From assembly GCA_947088135.1 (NCBI GenBank), contig CAMUFJ010000010.1, positions 1 through 46,203 of the forward strand: a stretch of DNA of 46,203 nucleotides, read 5' to 3'. The notes under the pieces were generated by a model. That model did no database searches. It saw only the letters and a list, made by a program, of their open reading frames with translations, and was not told where the DNA came from. Positions 17,728 to 26,566 of the stretch are shown piece after piece. This stretch comes from an uncultured Clostridia bacterium (lineage in GTDB: Bacteria > Bacillota > Clostridia > Christensenellales > Borkfalkiaceae). A program made the position numbers and the translations under genes. Position 1 is the stretch's first letter. Each line of letters starts with the position of its first letter.

Positions 17728-19845
17728 TCAGAATGAAGCAGGAGGTTCGCCTTCCGTCGGCGCGTCCGCTTGCTCTTCTATCGTTTCTTCCGTATGGTCT
17801 TCCGTCCGTTGCCCGATCGGCGTCCCCGCGTCTTGCGCGGACTCTTCGTATTCGGCGGGCTGAACCGCTTGCTCGTATCCCGCGGGCGCGGGAGAAAACT
17901 GCTCTGCGGAAGCTTGTTCCGCCAAAGGCGCGCTCTGCTCTTCGGGCAAAGGCACGGCGGAAAGTCCGACGGCTTTTTTCTTCTTTTCCAGCTTCTTCCA
18001 AAATACCTGCTTGCGGATCTCTTTTTTGGTGAGCTTCCACTGCTCCTTGAAGTACTTTTCAAAGGCAAGGTATTCTGCCTGCAATTCCATGAACCTTTCG
18101 CGCGAGGTATCGTTTTGGTTGGCGGCGAGCAATCCCTGCCGTACCCGCATGGCGTCAAGCTCGCCCTGCGCGAAGTCGTATTTTGCGTCCGCTTCGGCAA
18201 TGCGCCTCTGCGCGTCCGCCTCGTACTCCGCCGTACGCCCCGCGTAGTCTGCGCTGAGCTCCCGCTGGCGCTGTAAATACTCCGCATTGAGCTCCTGCGT
18301 CCTCGCCTCGAAATCCCGCTCGATCTGCGTCTTTTCCCGAAGCAAAGACTGCCTCTGCTCCTCCAAGACGAGCTCGCGCTGGTTGTACTCCTCCACCGTT
18401 TCGAACAGCTTGTTGTTGAGCGCGTCGATCTCCTCGTGCAATCCCGCGGCTTTGAGCTCATAGTCCTCGATCGTCGCGTTGAGCCGTTCTGCGTGCTCCG
18501 CTTTGAGCGCGGTAAGCTCGTTCTCGTGTTTTTCCGCAACCGAAACAAGCTCTTCCTCGTGCTGTTTTTTGAGCGCGGACATATCTTCGATGTATTTTTG
18601 GTTGAGCGCGACGATCTCCGCGTTTTTCTGCTCGATCGTCGCTTCGAGTTCCGCGATCCTGCGTTCGAATTCTTCCTGCTCGCGGTAAAGCTCGGCAATC
18701 TTCCCGTTAAGTTTTTCCACTTCGTGCCGGATGACCGCCAGATCCTCGCTGTCCCGCTCCAACATCTTGTTCCGCTTTTCGAGCAGAAGCATATATTCTT
18801 CCAGCGTTTTGTTAGACTCCAACGCGCGCTTCTTCATACGCTTGATACGGTCGGCGAGCTTATCCTCTTCCTCCTTGCGTCTGCGGAGCTCCTCCTCCTG
18901 ATACCGCCTCTCCAACTCCTCGGTAATGTCGTTGCCGTAGCGGTACGCGAGAAACGCCGTTACGTTCGCCGCCTCCGCCATTTCGTCGGCAAGCGTTTCC
19001 GAATAGGGCGCGAAGTCGTAATGCACTTCCTCGTAGCTGTACCCGTCCCCGCGGTAGGAGGCGATATAATCGTAGAGCGCAAGCGCGCGTTTGAAATTGT
19101 TGTTCATCTTCAAAACGTTGGTCTTGACGATGGGCGGTTTTATCATAGGAGATTTTGCAACCTGCACCATGAGATCGGTATTGAGCAGAGAGTTGATGAT
19201 GCTCATGCAGTCCTGTATCCGCTTTACGAGCGCGGCGGAACGGGTGTCGGCAATGGGGAAAGGGTTATCGGTGCGCTTTTCAAAGATCTTGGTTTCCACC
19301 GTGAGGGTACGCTTTTCCCCCTTGATTTCTTTATTGATGCGCGTATTCCCGATATACGTTCTGCGCAGGGTTTCTATTTTCTCCAAACGGTAGTCGATGA
19401 AATTCCGCAAATAGCAGAGCATCATATACAGAAATCTATTTTCGTAAACGGCGTAATCGCTGAGCTTTTCCGTCATGTACAGCTTATCGGGAATGATGGT
19501 ATCCGAGCCCTCTTCGGGCAGATGGGTGATCATTTCGCTGTGCTTTGCGAGATGCTCCACCGAGTCCTTTGAAATATGCCTTACCTTTTCGATGGGGATC
19601 ACTTCCCCGCGCGTACGGATAAACTGACGCTCCTCCGCCACCGCTTTCTCCACGTAGACGAGCCCCTCTTCGATCGCTTTGATCCAATCCTCTTCAATTT
19701 TGCAAAGATATTTCGTTGCGTTGAGTACGTCGTTGTCCGTTCCGGCTTGCGAAAATTCCCGCCTGTCGCGCACGCAAAGCGTGTCGCTCACGGTTTCCTT
19801 CCGGTACTCTTTAAACGCACGATAATAAATATCCAAATTGCTCAT
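17728..19845 (-). CDS. Long coiled-coil protein with DUF2357-like N-terminal region (705 aa)
   Basis: No signal peptide or membrane helix, so it is predicted cytoplasmic or peripheral. Residues 1-300 are globular. A segment around 120-165 (SDYAVYENRFLYMMLCYL) resembles the conserved ENRF helix of DUF2357 proteins, which often accompany McrB-like AAA+ ATPases. Residues about 305-600 are a nearly continuous heptad-rich coiled coil, rich in Glu, Lys, Arg and Ala. Then comes a basic helix (FKEQWKLTKKEIRKQVFWKK) and an acidic, Pro/Gln-rich tail. I see no PD-(D/E)xK nuclease motif after the DUF2357-like part. It sits between the two AAA+ genes (gaps 39 and 56 bp), so it is probably their partner. 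The DUF2357 assignment is tentative. A tether or ruler role is inference. Confidence 0.85.
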   Translation of the reverse strand: MSNLDIYYRAFKEYRKETVSDTLCVRDRREFSQAGTDNDVLNATKYLCKIEEDWIKAIEEGLVYVEKAVAEERQFIRTRGEVIPIEKVRHISKDSVEHLAKHSEMITHLPEEGSDTIIPDKLYMTEKLSDYAVYENRFLYMMLCYLRNFIDYRLEKIETLRRTYIGNTRINKEIKGEKRTLTVETKIFEKRTDNPFPIADTRSAALVKRIQDCMSIINSLLNTDLMVQVAKSPMIKPPIVKTNVLKMNNNFKRALALYDYIASYRGDGYSYEEVHYDFAPYSETLADEMAEAANVTAFLAYRYGNDITEELERRYQEEELRRRKEEEDKLADRIKRMKKRALESNKTLEEYMLLLEKRNKMLERDSEDLAVIRHEVEKLNGKIAELYREQEEFERRIAELEATIEQKNAEIVALNQKYIEDMSALKKQHEEELVSVAEKHENELTALKAEHAERLNATIEDYELKAAGLHEEIDALNNKLFETVEEYNQRELVLEEQRQSLLREKTQIERDFEARTQELNAEYLQRQRELSADYAGRTAEYEADAQRRIAEADAKYDFAQGELDAMRVRQGLLAANQNDTSRERFMELQAEYLAFEKYFKEQWKLTKKEIRKQVFWKKLEKKKKAVGLSAVPLPEEQSAPLAEQASAEQFSPAPAGYEQAVQPAEYEESAQDAGTPIGQRTEDHTEETIEEQADAPTEGEPPASF

Positions 19846-19884
19846 AAAAGCTCTACCTTGTGAAAAAGTTGCTAAGCAGTTCCC

Positions 19885-20955
19885 TTACACGTTTTGTTCG
19901 ATGAGTCTGATCGCTTCCTTGCAAAGAGGCAGTTTATCCTCGCCGAACAGCTCGTCGAGATAACCGCATACCCCGTCCGCCATTTGCTTCACGTATACGG
20001 GATTCTTCGATTCCAATTTCCGGAATACCTTCCGCGACAATATGTCGTCCAAGGCTTCCAGCTCCGTCCCCCCGCACGCCACCATTACCGGCACGTACGT
20101 TCTGATTTGTTTCATGATTCGGTTCCCGAACGTGATGTGGAAGGTCTGTATCATGTATTCGTCCAACTTCTTGATCCGCCGCAGGTTTCTGTCCGATAGA
20201 TCGTACTCCCTCTGCGCGCGCGCGAACAGCTCTTCGAGGTGCGTCGCCGATACTTTCTTCCCCTCCGTCGCCGGCGCGTCGAACGGGATCGCCTTCTTGT
20301 CTAAATTCAACACCATTGCGCGGTCGTACACCTTATCCGAGATGGAGAACGTCGAATCGTCGTTGTTCGCCGTTCCCACAAACCACATATTCGTCGGCAA
20401 TCTCATTTTCCCGTTCTTCTGCAACAGCTTCGGATCGTCCTCCCATCTGTCCGCCACCACGTCCAAGTTCCGTCCGTCGGGATTGGGTATCTCCAATAAG
20501 GACAAAAACTCCGCAAAGTAGTACTCCACCCGCGCGATGTTCATTTCGTCCAGCACCGTGATATAGATCTCCTCGTTGCAGTTCGCCTCGTACATTTTAT
20601 AAAGCAGCGTCGTTTCGTTGAACCGCCGCGTGAATTCGTTGTAATACCCTACAAGATCCGTCCGCTCCTTCCACATCGGCTGGATCGGCACGACCACCGT
20701 CTTGTTATCCAAAAACTCCCCGAACGCGTACGCGAGCGACGTTTTTCCCGTTCCCGACATACCTTGCAGGATGATCAGCTTCGTTACCGCCAGCGCGCCG
20801 ATAAACCGTCTGATATCCTCGATATCGTAATACAGCTTCAACGTACCCGCAGAGAAATTGCGGAATATCTCGCAGATCTCTCTCAACCCGAGCGAGTTGT
20901 CATATGCCGGCGGCGTATAATCCTCGTACTGCTTGTCGATCTCCGTGAGCATATA
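19885..20955 (-). repeat. Near-identical 1.07-kb direct repeat, copy 2 (AAA+ module)
   Basis: Second copy of the segment at 16160-17230, same orientation. It covers the complete AAA+ domain of the upstream paralogue from the stop codon inward. The extreme conservation, including at synonymous positions, points to recent duplication or gene conversion. Confidence 0.92.
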
Positions 20956-21303
20956 AAAGCGCGAACCGCCTTCGTTCACTTCTTCCTCGCTCTTGTCTGC
21001 GCTTCTTGCCGCCGCCTTTACCCCCGCCGCGCCGGGGCCCGCCGAAAAGACGAGGTTGTTTTTAAAGGAATCCAGCTTTTTATCGATGGATTTTTTCGCT
21101 TCGTCGAGCGCCTCCTTGCGCGCCGCTTCCGCTTTGGCGGGACTGTTTTCCTTGGCTTCGATCGCACGCCTGCGCTCGGAAAAGATGATCCAAGCAACGA
21201 GAAGAGCGATGAGAACCGCCAAGAGCACGGCGTAAACGACAAGCGCCGCCTTGCCCGTGAGCGCCTGCCAAATTTGATCTCCCATGCTTTGCGCTAACAC
21301 CAT
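19885..21303 (-). CDS. Membrane-anchored McrB-like AAA+ ATPase, copy 2 (472 aa)
   Basis: I chose the ATG at 21303 because GGGAGG lies just upstream; an earlier in-frame ATG at 21372 overlaps the preceding gene and has no comparable site. One membrane helix (about residues 18-39) is followed by ERRRAIEAKE, which puts the C-terminus in the cytoplasm. An Ala/Lys/Glu-rich helical linker leads to an AAA+ domain with the same motifs as the paralogue at 16160-17671: Walker A GMSGTGKTS, Walker B LDEMN, sensor-1 GTANNDD and DKVYDRA. The two ATPases therefore share one engine behind different membrane anchors, as subunits of a mixed ring or of two rings with different partners would. The start is 16 bp after the GH3-like gene. 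Function is inferred from context only. Confidence 0.92.
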   Translation of the reverse strand: MVLAQSMGDQIWQALTGKAALVVYAVLLAVLIALLVAWIIFSERRRAIEAKENSPAKAEAARKEALDEAKKSIDKKLDSFKNNLVFSAGPGAAGVKAAARSADKSEEEVNEGGSRFYMLTEIDKQYEDYTPPAYDNSLGLREICEIFRNFSAGTLKLYYDIEDIRRFIGALAVTKLIILQGMSGTGKTSLAYAFGEFLDNKTVVVPIQPMWKERTDLVGYYNEFTRRFNETTLLYKMYEANCNEEIYITVLDEMNIARVEYYFAEFLSLLEIPNPDGRNLDVVADRWEDDPKLLQKNGKMRLPTNMWFVGTANNDDSTFSISDKVYDRAMVLNLDKKAIPFDAPATEGKKVSATHLEELFARAQREYDLSDRNLRRIKKLDEYMIQTFHITFGNRIMKQIRTYVPVMVACGGTELEALDDILSRKVFRKLESKNPVYVKQMADGVCGYLDELFGEDKLPLCKEAIRLIEQNV

Positions 21304-21319
21304 ATCTCTCTCCTCCCGA

Positions 21320-24300
21320 TCACGCGCCGTGTACCAACTGCTTTTTGATGCGAGAAACGTCCTCTTCCGCAAACAATTTTTCGATGATGCCGAAAACCGT
21401 CTTGTCCCCGCCTTCTTCTTTGTACGTATTTAAAAGACGGAGCAGGGGAACGAGCTTCGCCGTAAATACCGTTTGGAACGCTTCGCTCTCGTCCGCACCG
21501 CACTCCATGAGCACGGCGGTGAGCTTTTCGAGCTGTAACGTGTTTTTGTTGCCGATAAAGAAATGCTCTTTTGCCGAAACCGTTTCGGCGAGTTCGTCGA
21601 TGCGCTTCCAAATTTTTTCGGAAAGGAAAAATTTCTCCCTCGCCTCGCGCACGAGCTCGGCGGTTTCCTTTGCGCTTACCGACTTGATCTCCGTTTCTTC
21701 GCCGACCTCCTCCGCCTTGCTGATGACCGCCTCGATACACATCGAAGCGTGCGCAAGCTCCACGGGAAGCTCCTCCGCGCCGTCCTGCTTGGGCACGAGG
21801 ATATAACAAATATTGTCGGGCAGACGCAACGAGAGTTCCTCGTTGAGAACTAAGGTATGCTCTTCGCTGGGATAGAGCGCGTAGGCGATAAAATCGCGGA
21901 AGTAACCGCGCACGTTCTCCGGATTCACTTCGGACAGCAGGGCGATACAGCTCTTTTCGGACTGCGTGCTCGCCGCGTACACGGCGTTTGCGAACACCGA
22001 GGTCACGTACTTGTCCTCCTCCGCCTGCCACAGCAAATTCTCGGGCGCGCTCCAACCGTCCTCCGCCGCCATGTACCCTCCGCAACCGAAGTATTCGGCG
22101 AGCACGTCCAAAAACGCGGGAAGCAGATCCCTGTTTTTCGTGTCGAGCATCACGATTTTGCTCGCGGAAATCGCGGCAAAGAGGGCGCGCGTGGAGGATA
22201 GCTCCACGGTGATGCCCTTGGAACGCGCGAATGCGCGGAAGTTGGCGCACATTTCGTTGAGCGAAACCTCCGCCGTGATCTTGCGCTCGCTCGCGCTAGA
22301 TGCGGAGAACGAACTGTCGTACGTCTTGAATTCCTCGACGACGGCTTCCTCTTCTTTCGCCTCTTCTTCCTCTTCGGGCTCGGGAACAAATTTCTCCGCC
22401 TCTTCGCTCTCCGCGGGCTGACGATAGCTCACCCGAGCGATCTCGTCGAACTCCGCCACTCTGTCCACCATGTCGCCGATCACGTCGTTGGGGTGGAGGT
22501 ATTTCTGATATTTGCGCTTTTTCGCCGCTTTGACGATATAGATGATGCCGATCAGGTTGCCGATCAGGAGCAATACGCCGACGACGATATAGAAAATCAA
22601 ATTTTTACTGCCGACGAGATTGGTCAGCAAAAGAACTCCGCCCATCACGTCGTAATAGAGCATGATTGCGAGCGCAAGAAAAAGACGGAAACCGAAAGAA
22701 AACTCCTTCTTGGCGTTACGGATCGCCTGCTCCTCGCCCGTTACGGTAAACCCGACGGGAACGCCGTCGGTGCGCTCCTCGATTTCGTTGCCGTAAACCT
22801 CGGTCTTACCGTAGGTGTAGCCCTCCAAATTGAGAGAGCCCGTCAGACGCACGTCGTCGGCATTGTCGGCAAGGAACACGCGGTAAGTGCCCCCTTCCAC
22901 GACGTCGGAGCGATCCTTTAAACGGAAACTGCGGAAGGTATTCGCCGTAAACGGGATCTCCGCCTTTACGCAATCTCCCTTTTTAACAAATACTTTGGTA
23001 AACCCGCGCAAAACGCGATTGGAAAATACCGTTTGGCTGTCCTCTTTTTGTACGTACATCTGCACGGTGACGTAGCCGTCGCAACCGCCCGTATTCGTGA
23101 TATTACAGCTTACGCCCTGTTCGTTGATTTTTAAGTTGGTATATTCGAAGCTCGTATAGGAGAGCCCGTAACCGAAGGGATAGCGGATACTGTCCCTGTC
23201 TGCGGTGCAGTAGGCGGGAATCTGCCAATAACCGTAGCCCTCCGTCAGAAAGGGCACGGTGTCGATGAGCCTGCCCGAGGGGCACACTCTGCCCGTGACG
23301 ATATCGAGCACGGCGGCGGGGCAAGCTTGTCCGCCCCTGTGGCAGAAGAGCACCGCCTCGCATTTCTCTTCGAAAGAAAAGTCGATCACGCCGTCCGCCT
23401 CGACGACGGCGACGATCCGCACGCCCTCCGCATACAGCGCGTCGATGAGCTCGGTCTGCCCTGCGGGAAGAGCGCGCGCTCCGCGCTCCGCGCTCAGATA
23501 CACGAGCGCGAAATCGGCTTCCTTGCAAACTCCCAAAGCACGTTCGATAACGTCCCCTCTTCCGCTTTCCCCTTTTTCGTAGCCGTGCGCATACCCAACC
23601 GTTTGAATATCGTATTCGTTGATCGTTTCGAACGGCATACGGTTACAGGTGGAATAGTTGCGGGTAAGTTCTCCGCGATAAGCGGGATTTTTTGCGCTGT
23701 CGCCGAGAACCGCCGCCTTCAACACGGGGTGCAGGGGCAGAATACCCGAATTTTTGAGGAGCACCGCCGACTGCCGAGCCGCCTCCAAAGCGATCTTGTC
23801 GTGCAACGCCTCGTTGAACACCGCGTCGTGCGATTCCTTATCGAGCGCGGCGGGAACTTCGTCTATGGAATCGGCATTCTTCTCGCGCATGGAGAGCATG
23901 AGGTCGATGAGCCTGTCGCACGCCTCGTTGACAAGGGTCACGTCGAGAATTTCCAGATTACGGGCGCGCTTGTCGAGCTCTCCGCGCCGAATGATATTCG
24001 CCTTGTAGTCGTCGTAAGCGCGGTCGTAGCCCTTGGTGAGCTCCTCGAGGTAGAGGAAAAGCTCCTCCGAAAAATCCCCCCGCGTAAACACGAGCGTACA
24101 ACCCATGTAGAGAAGGCGCGCAACGTCTTCCTTGCTCGACGCAAGCCCGTAAAAGAGCCCCTTATAACGGTAGATCTCGGGATAGGATTGGATATTTTCC
24201 TTGCTTTCGGTGAGCAGGGAATCGGGAGAAGCGTCCTTTAAAATGAAATCGGTGATCTGCTTTACCGATTCGCGGAACACCACCTCGTTGCACGCGGCGG

Positions 24301-24700
24301 GCGCATCCTCGAAGTTTACGACGGCTCCGCTCTCGTTGACGCCCCGCGCCTTCGCGCCGAGAAATTTGCCCGTGAAATAATAGTCCTCGGAAATGTTCTC
24401 CCTCGGAAGATTGTTGCTGACGTTGAAATAGGGATAATCGACCAAGCCCTTCGCCTCGTTCCCGATGCACTTATAAACGCTGCCCGTAAGCGACAAATTC
24501 CAAGTACAGGCGAGCGCCTTGTCCGAAGGGAAATGAGTGGTGTAGATCTCCCCCGTATCCGCTACGGGATCGGGAGATAAACGGAACACGGGAAATTCGT
24601 AATTTTCAACCGCACAGCTCACGCCGTACGTTGCGCTCGTGATAAGACGGATTTTTTGTTCAAGCGACATCTTGAAAATCAGCCCTCTGTTCTTGATCAT
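21320..24700 (-). CDS. GH3-like pseudo-enzyme fused to two TM helices and a degenerate AAA+ domain (1,126 aa)
   Basis: The ATG at 24700 has AAGGAG upstream; earlier ATGs lie in the promoter and leader. Residues about 8-640 follow the GH3 beta-glucosidase layout: MSLEQKIRLI, FPSDKALACTWN, AARQSAVLLKNSGILPLHP near 302, FPFGYGLSY-like near 505, then an Fn3-like domain. The Asp nucleophile region (normally SDW) reads FYGLASS, and the Lys-His substrate motif reads VVNF, so it is probably not a glycosidase. Two helices (about 668-722) are followed by a Glu-rich linker and a domain (about 805-1126) that aligns with the AAA+ proteins encoded downstream. There the Walker A segment reads MLDTKNRDLLPAF, with no GxxxxGK, and Walker B reads ALLSEVN. 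Lacking a signal peptide, both soluble parts should be cytoplasmic. First gene of the operon. Scaffold or regulatory role inferred. Confidence 0.88.
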   Translation of the reverse strand: MIKNRGLIFKMSLEQKIRLITSATYGVSCAVENYEFPVFRLSPDPVADTGEIYTTHFPSDKALACTWNLSLTGSVYKCIGNEAKGLVDYPYFNVSNNLPRENISEDYYFTGKFLGAKARGVNESGAVVNFEDAPAACNEVVFRESVKQITDFILKDASPDSLLTESKENIQSYPEIYRYKGLFYGLASSKEDVARLLYMGCTLVFTRGDFSEELFLYLEELTKGYDRAYDDYKANIIRRGELDKRARNLEILDVTLVNEACDRLIDLMLSMREKNADSIDEVPAALDKESHDAVFNEALHDKIALEAARQSAVLLKNSGILPLHPVLKAAVLGDSAKNPAYRGELTRNYSTCNRMPFETINEYDIQTVGYAHGYEKGESGRGDVIERALGVCKEADFALVYLSAERGARALPAGQTELIDALYAEGVRIVAVVEADGVIDFSFEEKCEAVLFCHRGGQACPAAVLDIVTGRVCPSGRLIDTVPFLTEGYGYWQIPAYCTADRDSIRYPFGYGLSYTSFEYTNLKINEQGVSCNITNTGGCDGYVTVQMYVQKEDSQTVFSNRVLRGFTKVFVKKGDCVKAEIPFTANTFRSFRLKDRSDVVEGGTYRVFLADNADDVRLTGSLNLEGYTYGKTEVYGNEIEERTDGVPVGFTVTGEEQAIRNAKKEFSFGFRLFLALAIMLYYDVMGGVLLLTNLVGSKNLIFYIVVGVLLLIGNLIGIIYIVKAAKKRKYQKYLHPNDVIGDMVDRVAEFDEIARVSYRQPAESEEAEKFVPEPEEEEEAKEEEAVVEEFKTYDSSFSASSASERKITAEVSLNEMCANFRAFARSKGITVELSSTRALFAAISASKIVMLDTKNRDLLPAFLDVLAEYFGCGGYMAAEDGWSAPENLLWQAEEDKYVTSVFANAVYAASTQSEKSCIALLSEVNPENVRGYFRDFIAYALYPSEEHTLVLNEELSLRLPDNICYILVPKQDGAEELPVELAHASMCIEAVISKAEEVGEETEIKSVSAKETAELVREAREKFFLSEKIWKRIDELAETVSAKEHFFIGNKNTLQLEKLTAVLMECGADESEAFQTVFTAKLVPLLRLLNTYKEEGGDKTVFGIIEKLFAEEDVSRIKKQLVHGA

Positions 24701-24767
24701 GGTTGACTCCTTCTGCAACGGGAATACGCCCGAGAATAGAATAACACAAGTTAATAATCCACTACAT

Positions 24768-24796
24768 ATTTTATCATAAATACAATTCCATGGCAA
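24768..24796 (-). promoter_or_regulatory. Sigma-A promoter of the MBG/AAA+ operon
   Basis: Minus strand -35 TTGCCA (24791-24796), 17-bp spacer, -10 TAAAAT (24768-24773). The predicted start near 24760 gives a leader of about 60 nt before the GH3-like ATG at 24700. It is the only convincing promoter I see upstream of the seven-gene set. Confidence 0.75.
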
Positions 24797-24904
24797 GGTT
24801 TTTGGGTCGGATATTCGCATTTTGCATATATAATTGTAAGGTTTTTCAACCAATTCCGCCACTTTTTGCCAAGCCCGACAAGTGAAAACGCAACAAAAGA
24901 AGGA

Positions 24905-24926
24905 CCTTGCGTGCCTGCACGCAAGG
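24905..24926 (-). terminator. Probable terminator hairpin after the oxidoreductase gene
   Basis: A 9-bp stem CCTTGCGTG/CACGCAAGG with a 4-nt loop; in the minus direction it is followed by a moderately T-rich stretch (TCCTTCTTTTGTTG). It lies 126 bp past the stop of the gene at 25052. The 25-kb operon promoter lies just beyond it. The rest of the 24801-25051 gap is AT-rich and I see nothing else in it. Confidence 0.5.
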
Positions 24927-25051
24927 CCCCCCTTTCGAGAGAATATGAAAAAAAATTATTGTATGGGCAATTTCATACGCCTTTCAGCGTGTCTATATCA
25001 TAGCGCATCAAAGTGTTTGTTGTGTGAAAATACGATTAAAAAACAAAAAAA

Positions 25052-26566
25052 TTACAAATATTTTTTTGCCAGAGCCTCGGCGACGCGCAATCCGTCCGCT
25101 GCGGAGGAAGTAATTCCGCCCGAATACCCGCATCCTTCCCCGCAGGGGTACACCCCTTCGACGCCCGCCTGCAAATCTTCCCCGCGCACAATGCGCACGG
25201 GCGAGCTCGTCCGCGACTCCACCCCCGTAAGCACGCTCTCGTAATCGGCAAAGCCCGCAAGACGGGCGCCCATGTCGGGGATCGCCGCCTTCAACCCCGC
25301 CGCGATTGCGGGCGGCAAGATCGCCCGCATGGGAACGAACTCCGTACCAAGCGCGTAGGTGGGCTTGATCTCGCCGAAATAATAGCTTTCCCTGTCCGAA
25401 AGGAAATCACCCGTAAGCTGTACGGGCGCGCGGTAGCTCCCCGTAGCGCGATACGCCGCGCTCTCCAATTTGCGCTGGTAAGCGACCCCCGCCAAGGGGT
25501 GTTCGCTTGCAAAATCCTCCCGCTTTACCTGCACAACGAGAGCGGAATTGGCGTTCCTGCCGTCGCGGGCGAAATTGCTCATGCCGTTGACGACCACACC
25601 CCCTTCCTCGCTCGCCGAGGGCACGACCACCCCTCCGGGGCACATGCAAAAGGTGAATGCCGCCCGTTCTCCCGCATGGGAAACGAGCTTATAGTCGGCA
25701 GGCGGAAGCGCGGCGTATCCCGCGCCGTACTGCGCCCGTCCGATGTTCGACTGCAAGTGCTCGATGCGCACCCCGACGGCAAACTCTTTCTGCTCCATTT
25801 TCAAGCCCTTGCCGAGAAGCATTTCGAAAGTGTCCCGCGCGCTGTGCCCGATCGCGAGAACAACCTCGTCCGCCTCCTCCCGAACGCCGTTTATTTTCAC
25901 GGCGCAAAGCCTGCCGTCACGGAATTCCAAATCGGTGAGCTTGCTCATAAAGCGCACTTCCCCGCCCCTCTCGATCACGTGCTCCCGCATACGGACGACG
26001 ACCTCTTTGAGTTTATCGCTTCCGATATGAGGCTTGCCTAAGAAACCGATCTCCTCGGGCGCGCCGAAGCGCAAAAACAGCCGTATGACCTCTTTGTTCA
26101 AGGGGGAATTCGTCTGCGTATTGAGCTTGCCGTCCGAAAACGTTCCCGCGCCCCCCTCGCCGAACTGCACGTTGCTTTCGGGATCGAGCACGCCCCCTTC
26201 ACACATTCGAGCGACCGATTTTTCCCGCTCGGCGACGGGCTTGCCCCGCTCTACGATCACGGGCTTAATGCCGTAATCGAGAAGCCTTAACGCACAGAAC
26301 AGCCCCGCAGGCCCCGTTCCCACCACGACGGCGCGGGGCATGGGTTTTTTGATTTTGGGAAACACGGGCTCGGGAATCGTCACTTCCTCGTCGGCGCATT
26401 CCACGCTGTAAACAAAGCGGATATTGCTCTTATCGCGCGCGTCGAGCGACTTCTTTAAAATTTTAAAATACTTGACGGGAGCACGCAGACGCTTTTCGCA
26501 GATTCCGAGAAGCGCCGTTTCCCTCTCGTGCGGACGCAAAACAAGATTGCTCAGCTGTAATTTCAT
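25052..26566 (-). CDS. NAD(P)/FAD-dependent oxidoreductase, COG2509-like (504 aa)
   Basis: The start at 26566 overlaps the stop of the upstream oxidoreductase (ATGA) and has GGAGGG upstream. N-terminal about 85 residues are the small alpha/beta domain usual in this family. A Rossmann FAD site follows (VVVGTGPAGLFCALRLL, near residue 94), with ERGKPVAERE after it. The conserved segment VQFGEGGAGTFSDGKLNT and the C-terminal GVYPCGEGCGYSGGITSSA are typical of the uncharacterised FAD-dependent dehydrogenase group. The length is normal. Substrate is unknown for the family. Co-translation with the HI0933-like flavoprotein suggests a shared redox role. Cytoplasmic; no signal peptide. Confidence 0.9.
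   Translation of the reverse strand: MKLQLSNLVLRPHERETALLGICEKRLRAPVKYFKILKKSLDARDKSNIRFVYSVECADEEVTIPEPVFPKIKKPMPRAVVVGTGPAGLFCALRLLDYGIKPVIVERGKPVAEREKSVARMCEGGVLDPESNVQFGEGGAGTFSDGKLNTQTNSPLNKEVIRLFLRFGAPEEIGFLGKPHIGSDKLKEVVVRMREHVIERGGEVRFMSKLTDLEFRDGRLCAVKINGVREEADEVVLAIGHSARDTFEMLLGKGLKMEQKEFAVGVRIEHLQSNIGRAQYGAGYAALPPADYKLVSHAGERAAFTFCMCPGGVVVPSASEEGGVVVNGMSNFARDGRNANSALVVQVKREDFASEHPLAGVAYQRKLESAAYRATGSYRAPVQLTGDFLSDRESYYFGEIKPTYALGTEFVPMRAILPPAIAAGLKAAIPDMGARLAGFADYESVLTGVESRTSSPVRIVRGEDLQAGVEGVYPCGEGCGYSGGITSSAADGLRVAEALAKKYL

Noticed and set aside
16160..21303. McrBC-type restriction system
   Set aside because: No nuclease motif in the coiled-coil partner, both ATPases are membrane-anchored, and the neighbours are surface fibre genes.
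21320..24700. Annotation as an active beta-glucosidase
   Set aside because: The nucleophile and substrate-binding motifs are not present at the expected places and there is no export signal.
24863..25051. Possible tRNA or small RNA in the gap beside the operon promoter
   Set aside because: Only one terminator-like hairpin was found; no cloverleaf or conserved RNA motif.
24882..25244. Plus-strand frame of 120 codons
   Set aside because: It runs through a terminator hairpin and antisense into the flavoprotein gene, without a ribosome binding site.
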